Assembly (NCBI GenBank): GCA_002095305.1
Contig: MIEI01000037.1
Location: 1 to 45,174 of the forward strand
DNA from: Pantoea brenneri
GTDB lineage: Bacteria; Pseudomonadota; Gammaproteobacteria; Enterobacterales; Enterobacteriaceae
Reading direction: 5' to 3'
Length of the DNA stretch: 45,174 bases
Below the pieces are notes generated by a model. It did no database searches, was not told the origin of the DNA, and was given only the letters and a program-made list of their open reading frames with translations. Made by a program: the position numbers and the translations under genes. Positions within the stretch are counted from its first letter, which is position 1. Each line of letters starts with the position of its first letter. This document shows, one piece after another, positions 38,365-45,174 of this stretch.

Positions 38365-38535
38365 ATGGCCGTACAACAGAATAAACCCACCCGTTCTAAG
38401 CGTGGTATGCGTCGTTCGCACGATGCGCTGACCACTGCTGCTCTGTCAGTAGATAAAGTTTCTGGCGAAACTCATCTGCGTCACCACATTACTGCGGATG
38501 GTTACTACCGCGGTCGCAAGGTTATCGTTAAGTAA
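38365..38535 (+). CDS. rpmF: 50S ribosomal protein bL32
   Basis: bL32 is a small basic protein of the large ribosomal subunit. The 56-residue product starts [20 protein letters not shown] and ends [17 protein letters not shown], nearly identical to E. coli L32 (57 aa), with one residue less in the [11 protein letters not shown] segment. TAGGAGTAAGG precedes the ATG. It sits between yceD and plsX, as throughout the Enterobacterales, which couples a ribosomal protein to phospholipid genes. Confidence 0.97.
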   Translation: MAVQQNKPTRSKRGMRRSHDALTTAALSVDKVSGETHLRHHITADGYYRGRKVIVK

Positions 38536-38560
38536 GTTTCTTGCTTAGCAAGGCGATACC

Positions 38561-39600
38561 TTGACACGTTTGACCCTGGCTATTGATGCCATGGGCGGGG
38601 ACTTCGGTCCTTGCGTGACAGTGCCTGCAGCATTGCAGGCACTGGCCTCTCATTCGCAGCTATTCCTTCTTCTGGTCGGAAATCCCGACATTCTCACGCC
38701 ATTGCTTGCCAAAGCGGATTCCTCCTTACTGGGGCGTTTGCAGGTCATTCCTGCCGAATCGGTTATTGCAAGTGATGCGCGACCCGCTCAGGCTATTCGA
38801 AACAGTCGCGGCAGCTCAATGCGTGTGGCGCTGGAGATGGTCAAAGAGGGACGTGCGCAGGCCTGCGTAAGCGCAGGCAATACCGGTGCCTGATGGGACT
38901 GGCCACGCTGATATTAAAGCCGCTGGATGGCATTAAACGTCCGGCGTTAATGTCCGTTTTACCGCATCAGCAGCAGGGTAAAACCGTGGTGCTGGATCTG
39001 GGGGCTAACGTCGGCTCAGACAGTGCGATGCTGGTGCAATTTGCGGTGATGGGATCGGTGATGGCGGAACATGTGCTCGGCATTGCCCGGCCGCGTGTCG
39101 CGCTGCTCAATATTGGTCATGAAGAGACCAAAGGGCTGGAAACCATTCGCGACGCAGCGGTAATCCTGCGAGAATCACCGCAGATCAACTATATTGGTTA
39201 CCTTGAAGGTAATGAGCTACTCACCGGTAAAACGGATGTGATGGTCTGTGACGGGTTTGTCGGTAATGTCACGCTGAAGACCATGGAAGGCGTGGTAAGA
39301 ATGTTCCTTTCCCTGCTGAAGTCGTCGGGGGAAGGCAAAAAACGGTCATGGTGGCTGAGATTGCTGGGACGCTGGATCCAGAAACGACTGGCGAAGCGTT
39401 TCGGGCATCTCAACCCTGACCAGTACAATGGCGCTTGTCTGTTAGGATTGCGCGGGACAGTGATCAAAAGTCACGGTGCAGCAAGTCAACATGCTTTCAC
39501 CGTGGCGATAGAACAGGCAGAGCAGGCGGTGCGGCAGCAGGTTCCCGAACGAATTGCTGCGCGCCTTGATGCTGTATTAGCCAGGAGTGACAAAGCCTAG
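38561..39600 (+). pseudogene. plsX: Phosphate acyltransferase PlsX, single frameshift
   Basis: PlsX converts acyl-ACP to acyl-phosphate for phospholipid synthesis. Translation starts at TTG (TTGACACGTTTG) after AAGGCG, as I recall for E. coli. The first part reads [20 protein letters not shown] to [13 protein letters not shown] and then meets a TGA. The second continues one frame over with [52 protein letters not shown] and so on to 39600. One missing C in GCC(C)TGATG at 38889-38890 restores NTGALMGLATL and a protein of 346 aa. PlsX is conserved and its neighbours are intact, so a sequencing deletion is likely. Its stop abuts the fabH ATG. Confidence 0.94.
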
Positions 39601-40554
39601 ATGTATACCAAAATTATCGGTACGGGCAGTTATTTGCCTAGCCAGGTTCGCACCAATGCCGATCTGGAAAAAATGGTGGAGACGTCGGACGAGTGGATTG
39701 TCACCCGCACCGGCATCCGTGAGCGCCGTATTGCTGCGCCTGATGAAACGGTCGCCACCATGGGATTCAGCGCGGCTCAACGCGCCCTCGAAATGGCCGG
39801 CATTGAGGCGAACGATGTTGGGCTGATTATTGTCGCCACAACCTCTTCCAGCCATGCCTTCCCCAGCTCCGCCTGCATGATCCAGCAAATGCTGGAGATC
39901 AAAGACTGCGCGGCGTTTGACCTTGCTGCCGCCTGTGCGGGCTTTACTTACGCCCTGAGCGTGGCCGATCAGTACATCAAAAATGGCGCGGTTAAGCATG
40001 CGCTGGTGATTGGTGCTGACGTGCTGGCACGTGCGCTGGACCCGGAAGATCGTGGCACCATTATTCTGTTCGGCGATGGCGCCGGCGCGGTAGTACTTGG
40101 CCAGAGTGAAGAGCAGGGGATTATTTCGACCCACCTGCACGCCGATGGCCGCTACGCCCAGTTGCTGACCCTGCCTTATCAGGATCGCGCGCATCAGGAC
40201 CAACCCGCCTACGTCACCATGGCTGGCAACGAAGTCTTCAAAGTTGCGGTCACCGAGCTGGCGCACATCGTTGATGAGACGCTGCAGGCCAATAATCTCG
40301 ACCGCGAAATGCTGGACTGGCTGGTACCGCATCAGGCCAACCTGCGCATTATCAGCGCGACGGCGAAGAAACTGGGTATGACCATGGATAAAGTAGTGGT
40401 TACCCTTGATCGCCACGGCAATACCTCTGCCGCATCGGTGCCAAGCGCACTGGATGAAGCGGTCCGTGATGGCCGCATCAAACCCGGACACCTTATTTTG
40501 CTGGAAGCCTTTGGTGGTGGATTCACCTGGGGTTCTGCACTGGTTCGCTTTTGA
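39601..40554 (+). CDS. fabH: Beta-ketoacyl-ACP synthase III FabH
   Basis: FabH condenses acetyl-CoA with malonyl-ACP to start fatty-acid synthesis. The 317-residue product has exactly the E. coli length: [20 protein letters not shown], the catalytic Cys112 in [14 protein letters not shown], the second active-site residue in [10 protein letters not shown] (His near 244) and [10 protein letters not shown] (Asn near 274). It ends [16 protein letters not shown] immediately follows the plsX stop, and fabD starts 16 bp later, so plsX-fabH-fabD-fabG form one transcription unit. Confidence 0.97.
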   Translation: MYTKIIGTGSYLPSQVRTNADLEKMVETSDEWIVTRTGIRERRIAAPDETVATMGFSAAQRALEMAGIEANDVGLIIVATTSSSHAFPSSACMIQQMLEIKDCAAFDLAAACAGFTYALSVADQYIKNGAVKHALVIGADVLARALDPEDRGTIILFGDGAGAVVLGQSEEQGIISTHLHADGRYAQLLTLPYQDRAHQDQPAYVTMAGNEVFKVAVTELAHIVDETLQANNLDREMLDWLVPHQANLRIISATAKKLGMTMDKVVVTLDRHGNTSAASVPSALDEAVRDGRIKPGHLILLEAFGGGFTWGSALVRF

Positions 40555-40570
40555 TTGACAGGAACGTAAG

Positions 40571-41503
40571 ATGACGCAATTTGCTTTTGTTTTCCCAGGC
40601 CAGGGTTCACAGACGGTCGGTATGCTGGCTGATTTAGCCGCTACCTATCCGCAGGTGGAAGAGACTTTCCGTGAAGCCTCTGCGGTACTGGGATATGACT
40701 TATGGCAGTTAGTCAGCCAGGGGCCGGCTGAAGAGTTGAACAAAACGTGGCAGACCCAGCCAGCGCTGTTAGCCGCCTCGGTCGCTATTTACCGTGTCTG
40801 GCGGCAGCAGGGCGGTGAGCAGCCGTCAATGATGGCCGGTCATAGCCTGGGTGAATATTCCGCGCTGGTATGTGCTGGCGTGCTGGATTTTGCCGATGCG
40901 ATCAAGCTGGTTGAGCTGCGTGGCAAACTGATGCAGGAAGCCGTGCCGGAAGGTACTGGCGCAATGCAGGCGATTATTGGCCTGGATGACGCATCAATCC
41001 GCAAAGCCTGTGAAGAGAGTGCGCAAGGTCAGGTCGTCTCGCCGGTTAACTTTAACTCGCCAGGCCAGGTGGTCATCGCGGGTAACAAAGAAGCGGTAGA
41101 GCGTGCCGGCGCAGCCTGTAAGGCTGCCGGAGCTAAGCGTGCGCTGCCGTTACCGGTCAGCGTGCCGTCTCACTGCGCGCTGATGAAGCCAGCGGCGGAC
41201 AAACTGGCCGTGGCGCTGGAGTCCATCACCTTCAATACGCCTGCGGTGCCGGTGATCAATAACGTCGATGTCAAAGCCGAAACTGACGCTGGCGCGATTC
41301 GCCATGCGCTGGTGCGCCAGCTCTACAGTCCGGTTCGCTGGACCGAAAGCGTGGAAGCGATGGCGGCACAGGGTGTGACCCAACTGCTGGAGATCGGTCC
41401 AGGCAAAGTGCTGACCGGTCTGACCAAACGCATTGTGGATAGCCTGACAGCGGCTGCCGTCAACGATAGTGCATCACTGACGGCTGCACTCGGAAAGGAA
41501 TAA
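40571..41503 (+). CDS. fabD: Malonyl-CoA-ACP transacylase FabD
   Basis: FabD loads malonyl groups from CoA onto acyl carrier protein. The 310-residue product (309 in E. coli) starts MTQFAFVFPGQGSQTVGMLA. The nucleophile Ser near residue 92 lies in GHSLGEYSALVCAG; Arg117-type LVELRGKLMQEAVPEGTGAM and the catalytic His in LPVSVPSHCALMKP near 201 are present. AACGTAAG precedes the ATG. It is part of the plsX-fabHDG operon. Confidence 0.97.
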   Translation: MTQFAFVFPGQGSQTVGMLADLAATYPQVEETFREASAVLGYDLWQLVSQGPAEELNKTWQTQPALLAASVAIYRVWRQQGGEQPSMMAGHSLGEYSALVCAGVLDFADAIKLVELRGKLMQEAVPEGTGAMQAIIGLDDASIRKACEESAQGQVVSPVNFNSPGQVVIAGNKEAVERAGAACKAAGAKRALPLPVSVPSHCALMKPAADKLAVALESITFNTPAVPVINNVDVKAETDAGAIRHALVRQLYSPVRWTESVEAMAAQGVTQLLEIGPGKVLTGLTKRIVDSLTAAAVNDSASLTAALGKE

Positions 41504-41513
41504 GAGGAAAATC

Positions 41514-42248
41514 ATGAGCTTTGAAGGTAAAGTTGCGCTGGTAACCGGCGCGAGTCGCGGCATTGGTCGTGCGATTGCGGAGACGCTGGCGGCAAAAGGC
41601 GCTAAAGTTGTAGGTACCGCGACCAGCCAGAATGGCGCTGACGCCATCAGTGCTTACCTTGGCGACAAGGGTAAAGGCCTGTTACTGAACGTGACTGACG
41701 CTGCATCGATCGACAGTGTTTTAGAGAATATTCGCGCAGAATTTGGCGAAGTGGATATTTTAGTCAATAATGCAGGCATTACGCGTGATAATCTCCTCAT
41801 GCGCATGAAGGACGATGAGTGGCAGGATATCCTCGATACCAACCTCACTTCTGTCTTCCGCCTTTCTAAGGCGGTATTGCGTGCCATGATGAAAAAGCGC
41901 GTGGGCCGTATCATCACCATCGGTTCCGTTGTTGGAACCATGGGTAACGCGGGCCAGGCAAACTACGCGGCAGCAAAAGCGGGTTTAATTGGCTTTAGCA
42001 AATCACTGGCGCGCGAAATCGCGTCACGTGGCATTACCGTCAACGTCGTGGCTCCAGGTTTTATTGAGACAGACATGACGCGGGCACTGAACGAAGATCA
42101 ACGTTCTGGTATTTTGGCGGAAGTACCTGCGGGTCGCTTAGGCGAAGCGCAAGAAATCGCCAATGCTGTGGCATTCTTAGCCTCTGACGAAGCAGCCTAC
42201 ATCACAGGTGAAACGCTGCACGTCAATGGCGGCATGTACATGGTCTGA
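41514..42248 (+). CDS. fabG: 3-oxoacyl-ACP reductase FabG
   Basis: FabG is the NADPH-dependent ketoreductase of fatty-acid elongation and a classical short-chain dehydrogenase. The 244-residue product has the E. coli length: the cofactor loop TGASRGIGRAIAETLAAKGA, NNAGITRDNLLMRMKDDEWQ, and the Ser-Tyr-Lys active site in IGSVVGTMGNAGQANYAAAK at about 138, 151 and 155. It ends TGETLHVNGGMYMV. AAGAGGAAAATC precedes the ATG. A weak hairpin (42273-42292, TTTGCGG/CCGCAAA, no T tract) and the acpP promoter follow. Confidence 0.97.
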   Translation: MSFEGKVALVTGASRGIGRAIAETLAAKGAKVVGTATSQNGADAISAYLGDKGKGLLLNVTDAASIDSVLENIRAEFGEVDILVNNAGITRDNLLMRMKDDEWQDILDTNLTSVFRLSKAVLRAMMKKRVGRIITIGSVVGTMGNAGQANYAAAKAGLIGFSKSLAREIASRGITVNVVAPGFIETDMTRALNEDQRSGILAEVPAGRLGEAQEIANAVAFLASDEAAYITGETLHVNGGMYMV

Positions 42249-42329
42249 TAAATCACGAAAACATTTGCATTATTTGCGGCTAAAACCGCAAAATAGCGTA
42301 AAATCGTGGTTCGACCAGCCGGGATTTTG

Positions 42330-42357
42330 TTGCATCTTTTTCACCATTTTATACACT
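42330..42357 (+). promoter_or_regulatory. Sigma-70 promoter of acpP
   Basis: TTGCAT - N16 - TACACT lies in the fabG-acpP gap, about 45 bp before the acpP ATG. It gives the highly expressed acpP its own start, as in E. coli. Confidence 0.75.
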
Positions 42358-42402
42358 ACGAAAACCATCGCGTAAGCGAGTTTTGATAGGAAATTAAATA
42401 GT

Positions 42403-42639
42403 ATGAGCGATATCGAACAACGCGTTAAGAAAATCATCAGTGAGCAGCTGGGTGTGAAAGAGGAAGAAGTGACCAACTCTGCATCTTTCGTAGAAGACCT
42501 GGGTGCCGATTCTCTTGATACCGTTGAGCTGGTAATGGCTCTGGAAGAAGAGTTTGATACTGAAATTCCAGACGAAGAAGCTGAGAAAATCACTACCGTT
42601 CAGGCAGCGATCGACTACATCAATAGCCACAAAGGCTAA
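42403..42639 (+). CDS. acpP: Acyl carrier protein AcpP
   Basis: AcpP carries growing acyl chains on a 4'-phosphopantetheine arm. The 78-residue acidic product is almost identical to E. coli [23 protein letters not shown], the modification site [18 protein letters not shown] with Ser37, and the final helix [31 protein letters not shown] precedes the ATG. It has its own promoter and is followed by a terminator before fabF, fitting its high and separate expression. Confidence 0.98.
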   Translation: MSDIEQRVKKIISEQLGVKEEEVTNSASFVEDLGADSLDTVELVMALEEEFDTEIPDEEAEKITTVQAAIDYINSHKG

Positions 42640-42648
42640 TGAATATCT

Positions 42649-42677
42649 TCAGGCGGTCGCTCGACCGCCTGATTTTT
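42649..42677 (+). terminator. Rho-independent terminator after acpP
   Basis: TCAGGCGGTC - GCTC - GACCGCCTGA followed by TTTTT, 9 bp past the acpP stop. Partial read-through to fabF is plausible. Confidence 0.9.
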
Positions 42678-42724
42678 ATGTTTGTCCCACATAGTTCCCT
42701 ATTTCCCCTCCCTGGAGGACGAAC

Positions 42725-43966
42725 GTGTCTAAGCGTCGTGTAGTTGTGACCGGTCTTGGCATGTTGTCTCCTGTCGGCAATACCGTAGAGTCTACCTGGA
42801 GTGCTCTCCTTGCCGGTCAGAGCGGCATTAACCTGATCGACCATTTTGATACCAGTGCCTATGCAACCCGTTTTGCAGGTCTGGTAAGAGGTTTTAATTG
42901 TGATGACTACATCTCGCGCAAAGATCAGCGCAAGATGGATGACTTCATCCAATACGGCATTGTTGCCGGCATGCAGGCTATGCAGGATAGCGGTCTGGTT
43001 GTGACCGAAGAAAATGCAGGTCGTATGGGCGCAGCGATTGGTTCCGGCATCGGTGGTTTAGGTCTGATTGAAGACAATCATACTTCATTGGTAAACGGTG
43101 GCCCGCGTAAAATCAGCCCGTTCTTTGTGCCTTCGACTATCGTAAACATGGTGGCGGGTCATCTCACTATCATGTACGGCCTGAAAGGTCCGAGCATCTC
43201 TATTGCGACTGCCTGTACCTCTGGCGTGCACAATATCGGCCACGCCGCACGTATCATCGCCTATAACGATGCTGACGTGATGCTGGCAGGCGGTGCTGAA
43301 AAAGCCAGTACGCCATTAGGCGTTGGCGGATTTGGCGCAGCACGTGCACTCTCCACCCGTAACGACAACCCACAGGCAGCAAGCCGCCCATGGGATAAAG
43401 ATCGTGACGGTTTTGTGCTGGGTGACGGTGCCGGTATTGTAGTACTCGAAGAGTACGAACATGCTAAGCAGCGCGGCGCGAAAATCTATGCGGAAATTGT
43501 CGGCTTTGGTATGAGCAGCGATGCTTACCACATGACCTCTCCGCCGGAAGATGGCTCGGGCGCAGCAGCAGCGATGATCAATGCGCTGCGTGATGCTCAG
43601 CTTACGCCAGAGCAAATCGGCTATGTCAACGCGCACGGCACCTCGACGCCAGCCGGTGACAAAGCGGAAACACGTGCAGTGAAATCGGTATTCGGGGCAG
43701 CAGCCAGTACGGTAATGGTGAGCTCAACCAAATCGATGACCGGGCATTTGCTGGGTGCTGCGGGTGCCGTTGAATCGATCTACTCGATTCTGGCTCTGCG
43801 TGACCAGGCGGTACCGCCGACCATTAACCTCGACAACCCGGATGAAGGCTGCGATCTCGATTTCGTGCCGCATACCGCGCGTCAGGTTTCCGGACTGGAG
43901 TACACCTTGTGTAACTCCTTCGGCTTCGGTGGCACCAACGGATCATTGATTTTCCGTAAAGTGTAA
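42725..43966 (+). CDS. fabF: Beta-ketoacyl-ACP synthase II FabF
   Basis: FabF elongates acyl-ACPs and controls temperature-dependent cis-vaccenate formation. The 413-residue product has the E. coli length. Translation starts at GTG (GTGTCTAAGCGT) after a strong [25 protein letters not shown]. The Cys nucleophile lies in [19 protein letters not shown] near residue 164, and the two active-site His in [13 protein letters not shown] and [15 protein letters not shown]. It ends [17 protein letters not shown] and is closed by a terminator. Confidence 0.97.
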   Translation: MSKRRVVVTGLGMLSPVGNTVESTWSALLAGQSGINLIDHFDTSAYATRFAGLVRGFNCDDYISRKDQRKMDDFIQYGIVAGMQAMQDSGLVVTEENAGRMGAAIGSGIGGLGLIEDNHTSLVNGGPRKISPFFVPSTIVNMVAGHLTIMYGLKGPSISIATACTSGVHNIGHAARIIAYNDADVMLAGGAEKASTPLGVGGFGAARALSTRNDNPQAASRPWDKDRDGFVLGDGAGIVVLEEYEHAKQRGAKIYAEIVGFGMSSDAYHMTSPPEDGSGAAAAMINALRDAQLTPEQIGYVNAHGTSTPAGDKAETRAVKSVFGAAASTVMVSSTKSMTGHLLGAAGAVESIYSILALRDQAVPPTINLDNPDEGCDLDFVPHTARQVSGLEYTLCNSFGFGGTNGSLIFRKV

Positions 43967-43981
43967 TCGCAGTTGATTGCT

Positions 43982-44010
43982 AAAAAGGCCCGCGATGCGG
44001 GCCTTTTTTT
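43982..44010 (+). terminator. Rho-independent terminator after fabF
   Basis: AAAAAGGCCCGC - GAT - GCGGGCCTTTTTTT, beginning 16 bp past the fabF stop. It separates fabF from pabC. Confidence 0.92.
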
Positions 44011-44072
44011 ATCCTGATAATTCAAAACAGTCAGCATCGGCGCAGCCGATCGCTGCCCAACCGGAGATAACC

Positions 44073-44888
44073 ATGTGGATTAACGGCATCGAACAATCAA
44101 CTCTGGCGGCCAGCGATCGCGGACTGCAGTTCGGGGATGGCTGCTTTACCACCGCGGCGGTGCAGCAGGGCAAGATCCTGTTACTGGAACGCCACATTCA
44201 GCGTCTCAGAGAGGGCTGTGAGCGGCTGTTAATCAACGGCATCGACTGGCTGCAGCTGGAAAATGAAATGCGTCAGGCAGCCCGGGATCAGAGGCAGGCT
44301 GTGCTGAAAGTAATACTCAGCGCCGGCAGCGGCGGACGCGGTTACAGCCGGAAAGGGGGAGGTGAGCCGACGCGTATCGTCTCGCTGGCAGCGTGGCCGC
44401 AACATTATGCTGACTTACAGCAGCGCGGCGCGTCGCTGGCTCTCAGCCCGATTCGGCTGGCGCGCAATCCGCAGTTTGCCGGTCTGAAGCATCTCAACCG
44501 GCTGGAACAGGTGATGATCCGGGCTCATCTTGACCAGACAGACGCCGACGAAGCGCTGGTGCTTGACACTGAAGGTTGGGTGGTGGAATGCTGTGCGGCC
44601 AATTTATTCTGGCGCCGGGGCTCGGAGATTTTTACCCCTGACCTGCGCTGGGCGGGCGTCGATGGCATTATGCGACGCAGTCTGATGGCACAGCTCGCCG
44701 CTGCAGGGCAGGCTTGCCGGGTTGTTCAGTGTGAACCTGACGCGTTGCTGGCTGCCGATGAAATCGTGATATGTAACGCCCTGATGCCGGTTTTACCGGT
44801 ACGACAGCTGGAGGCGGTGAACTTTACTCAACGCACGCTGTTTAATCAGTTGCACGCAAGCTGTAAAAAGATAATGGATGCATCATGA
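44073..44888 (+). CDS. pabC: Aminodeoxychorismate lyase PabC
   Basis: PabC is a PLP-dependent fold-IV enzyme that splits 4-amino-4-deoxychorismate into p-aminobenzoate and pyruvate for folate synthesis. The 271-residue product (269 in E. coli) starts MWINGIEQSTLAASDRGLQF, then GDGCFTTAAVQQGKILLLER. The PLP Lys lies in FAGLKHLNRLEQVMIRA, and EALVLDTEGWVVECCAANLF matches the family's ExxxxN phosphate site. ATG 44073 follows CCGGAGATAACC; the open frame starts further back but crosses the fabF terminator. The stop overlaps the mltG ATG (ATGA). Confidence 0.94.
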   Translation: MWINGIEQSTLAASDRGLQFGDGCFTTAAVQQGKILLLERHIQRLREGCERLLINGIDWLQLENEMRQAARDQRQAVLKVILSAGSGGRGYSRKGGGEPTRIVSLAAWPQHYADLQQRGASLALSPIRLARNPQFAGLKHLNRLEQVMIRAHLDQTDADEALVLDTEGWVVECCAANLFWRRGSEIFTPDLRWAGVDGIMRRSLMAQLAAAGQACRVVQCEPDALLAADEIVICNALMPVLPVRQLEAVNFTQRTLFNQLHASCKKIMDAS

Positions 44889-45174
44889 GCCGAAGTAAAA
44901 AAATTCTCGCCAGCATTGTGGCGATAGTGGGTGTCGCGGCTGCCTTAAGTTACTGGCAGATAAAACAGTTCGCGTCCACCCCGTTAACCCTGCACCAGGA
45001 AACGATCTACACGCTGCCCGCCGGTACTGGCCGGGTGGCGCTTGAAGCGCAGTTAGAAAGTCAGAACATCATTCCGCACAGCATCTGGTTTGGCGCGTTA
45101 CTGAAGGTAGAACCCGAACTGGCGACTTTCAAAGCCGGGACCTACCGCCTCGAACCGACCATGACGGTGCGTTC
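44885..45174 (+). CDS. mltG: Endolytic murein transglycosylase MltG, partial
   Basis: MltG (YceG) cleaves nascent glycan strands at the inner membrane and is thought to set their length. Only the first 96 codons are inside the window. They read MSRSKKILASIVAIVGVAAA with one membrane segment at about residues 6-26, then the LysM-like start of the YceG domain (TIYTLPAGTGRVALEAQLES, IWFGALLKVEPELATFKAGT, YRLEPTMTVR). The ATG shares ATGA with the pabC stop, implying translational coupling. The order pabC-mltG is as in E. coli. Confidence 0.93.
   Translation, partial: MSRSKKILASIVAIVGVAAALSYWQIKQFASTPLTLHQETIYTLPAGTGRVALEAQLESQNIIPHSIWFGALLKVEPELATFKAGTYRLEPTMTVR

Noticed and set aside
38880..38900. 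Programmed frameshifting in plsX
   Set aside because: No slippery heptamer or downstream pseudoknot is evident, and the break has the same form as seven others in the window; a missing base is simpler.

Overview
The window is an Enterobacterales chromosome segment. Its gene order matches the Escherichia coli opg - lpxL - pyrC - flg - rne - fab segment almost gene for gene, and most products align over their full length with the E. coli proteins as I remember them. The lack of mdtG and mdtH at their usual places and the form of the small accessory genes point to an Erwiniaceae-type genome (Pantoea/Erwinia-like). That genus-level call is inference; no 16S or other marker is present.

Layout. 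1-352: a hexamer microsatellite (10 x CTCAGG) and a cluster of short hairpins, no convincing gene. 353-5826: osmoregulated periplasmic glucan locus, opgC divergent from opgGH. 5973-9762: yceK, msyB, a small AT-rich islet with an orphan Cys-rich small protein where E. coli has mdtG, then lpxL and trhO. 9803-16187: a mainly minus-strand run: yceI-yceJ, solA, bssS, an unknown 90-aa coiled-coil gene, dinI (LexA box), pyrC (PurR box and pyrimidine-responsive leader), yceB, grxB. 16482-20306: rimJ, yceH, mviM, murJ. 20368-32019: flagellar rod/hook cluster, flgNMA on the minus strand and flgBCDEFGHIJ plus flgKL on the plus strand, with sigma-28 promoters before flgK and flgM. 32188-37688: rne with its long regulatory leader, rluC, yceF. 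37829-45174: yceD-rpmF-plsX-fabH-fabD-fabG, acpP, fabF, pabC and the start of mltG.

Functionally the region is housekeeping: envelope glucans, lipid A acylation, flagellar basal body and hook with the FlgM checkpoint, RNA decay and rRNA modification, and the phospholipid/fatty-acid initiation module. No phage, IS element, CRISPR array, tRNA or rRNA gene was recognised.

The main anomaly concerns sequence quality. Eight conserved genes (trhO, solA, grxB, flgA, flgC, rne, yceF, plsX) each carry exactly one frameshift. In each, adding back one base restores the family length and the conserved C-terminus, and the lost base fits a G or C from a short G/C run in all eight, with only grxB leaving its identity open. 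This looks like a systematic one-base deletion error in the assembly, not gene decay. I found no convincing undescribed multi-gene system. The best leads for new biology are the Cys-motif islet gene (6724-6990), the 90-aa coiled-coil gene (12960-13232), the repeat/hairpin zone at 1-345 and the almost leaderless yceD promoter.
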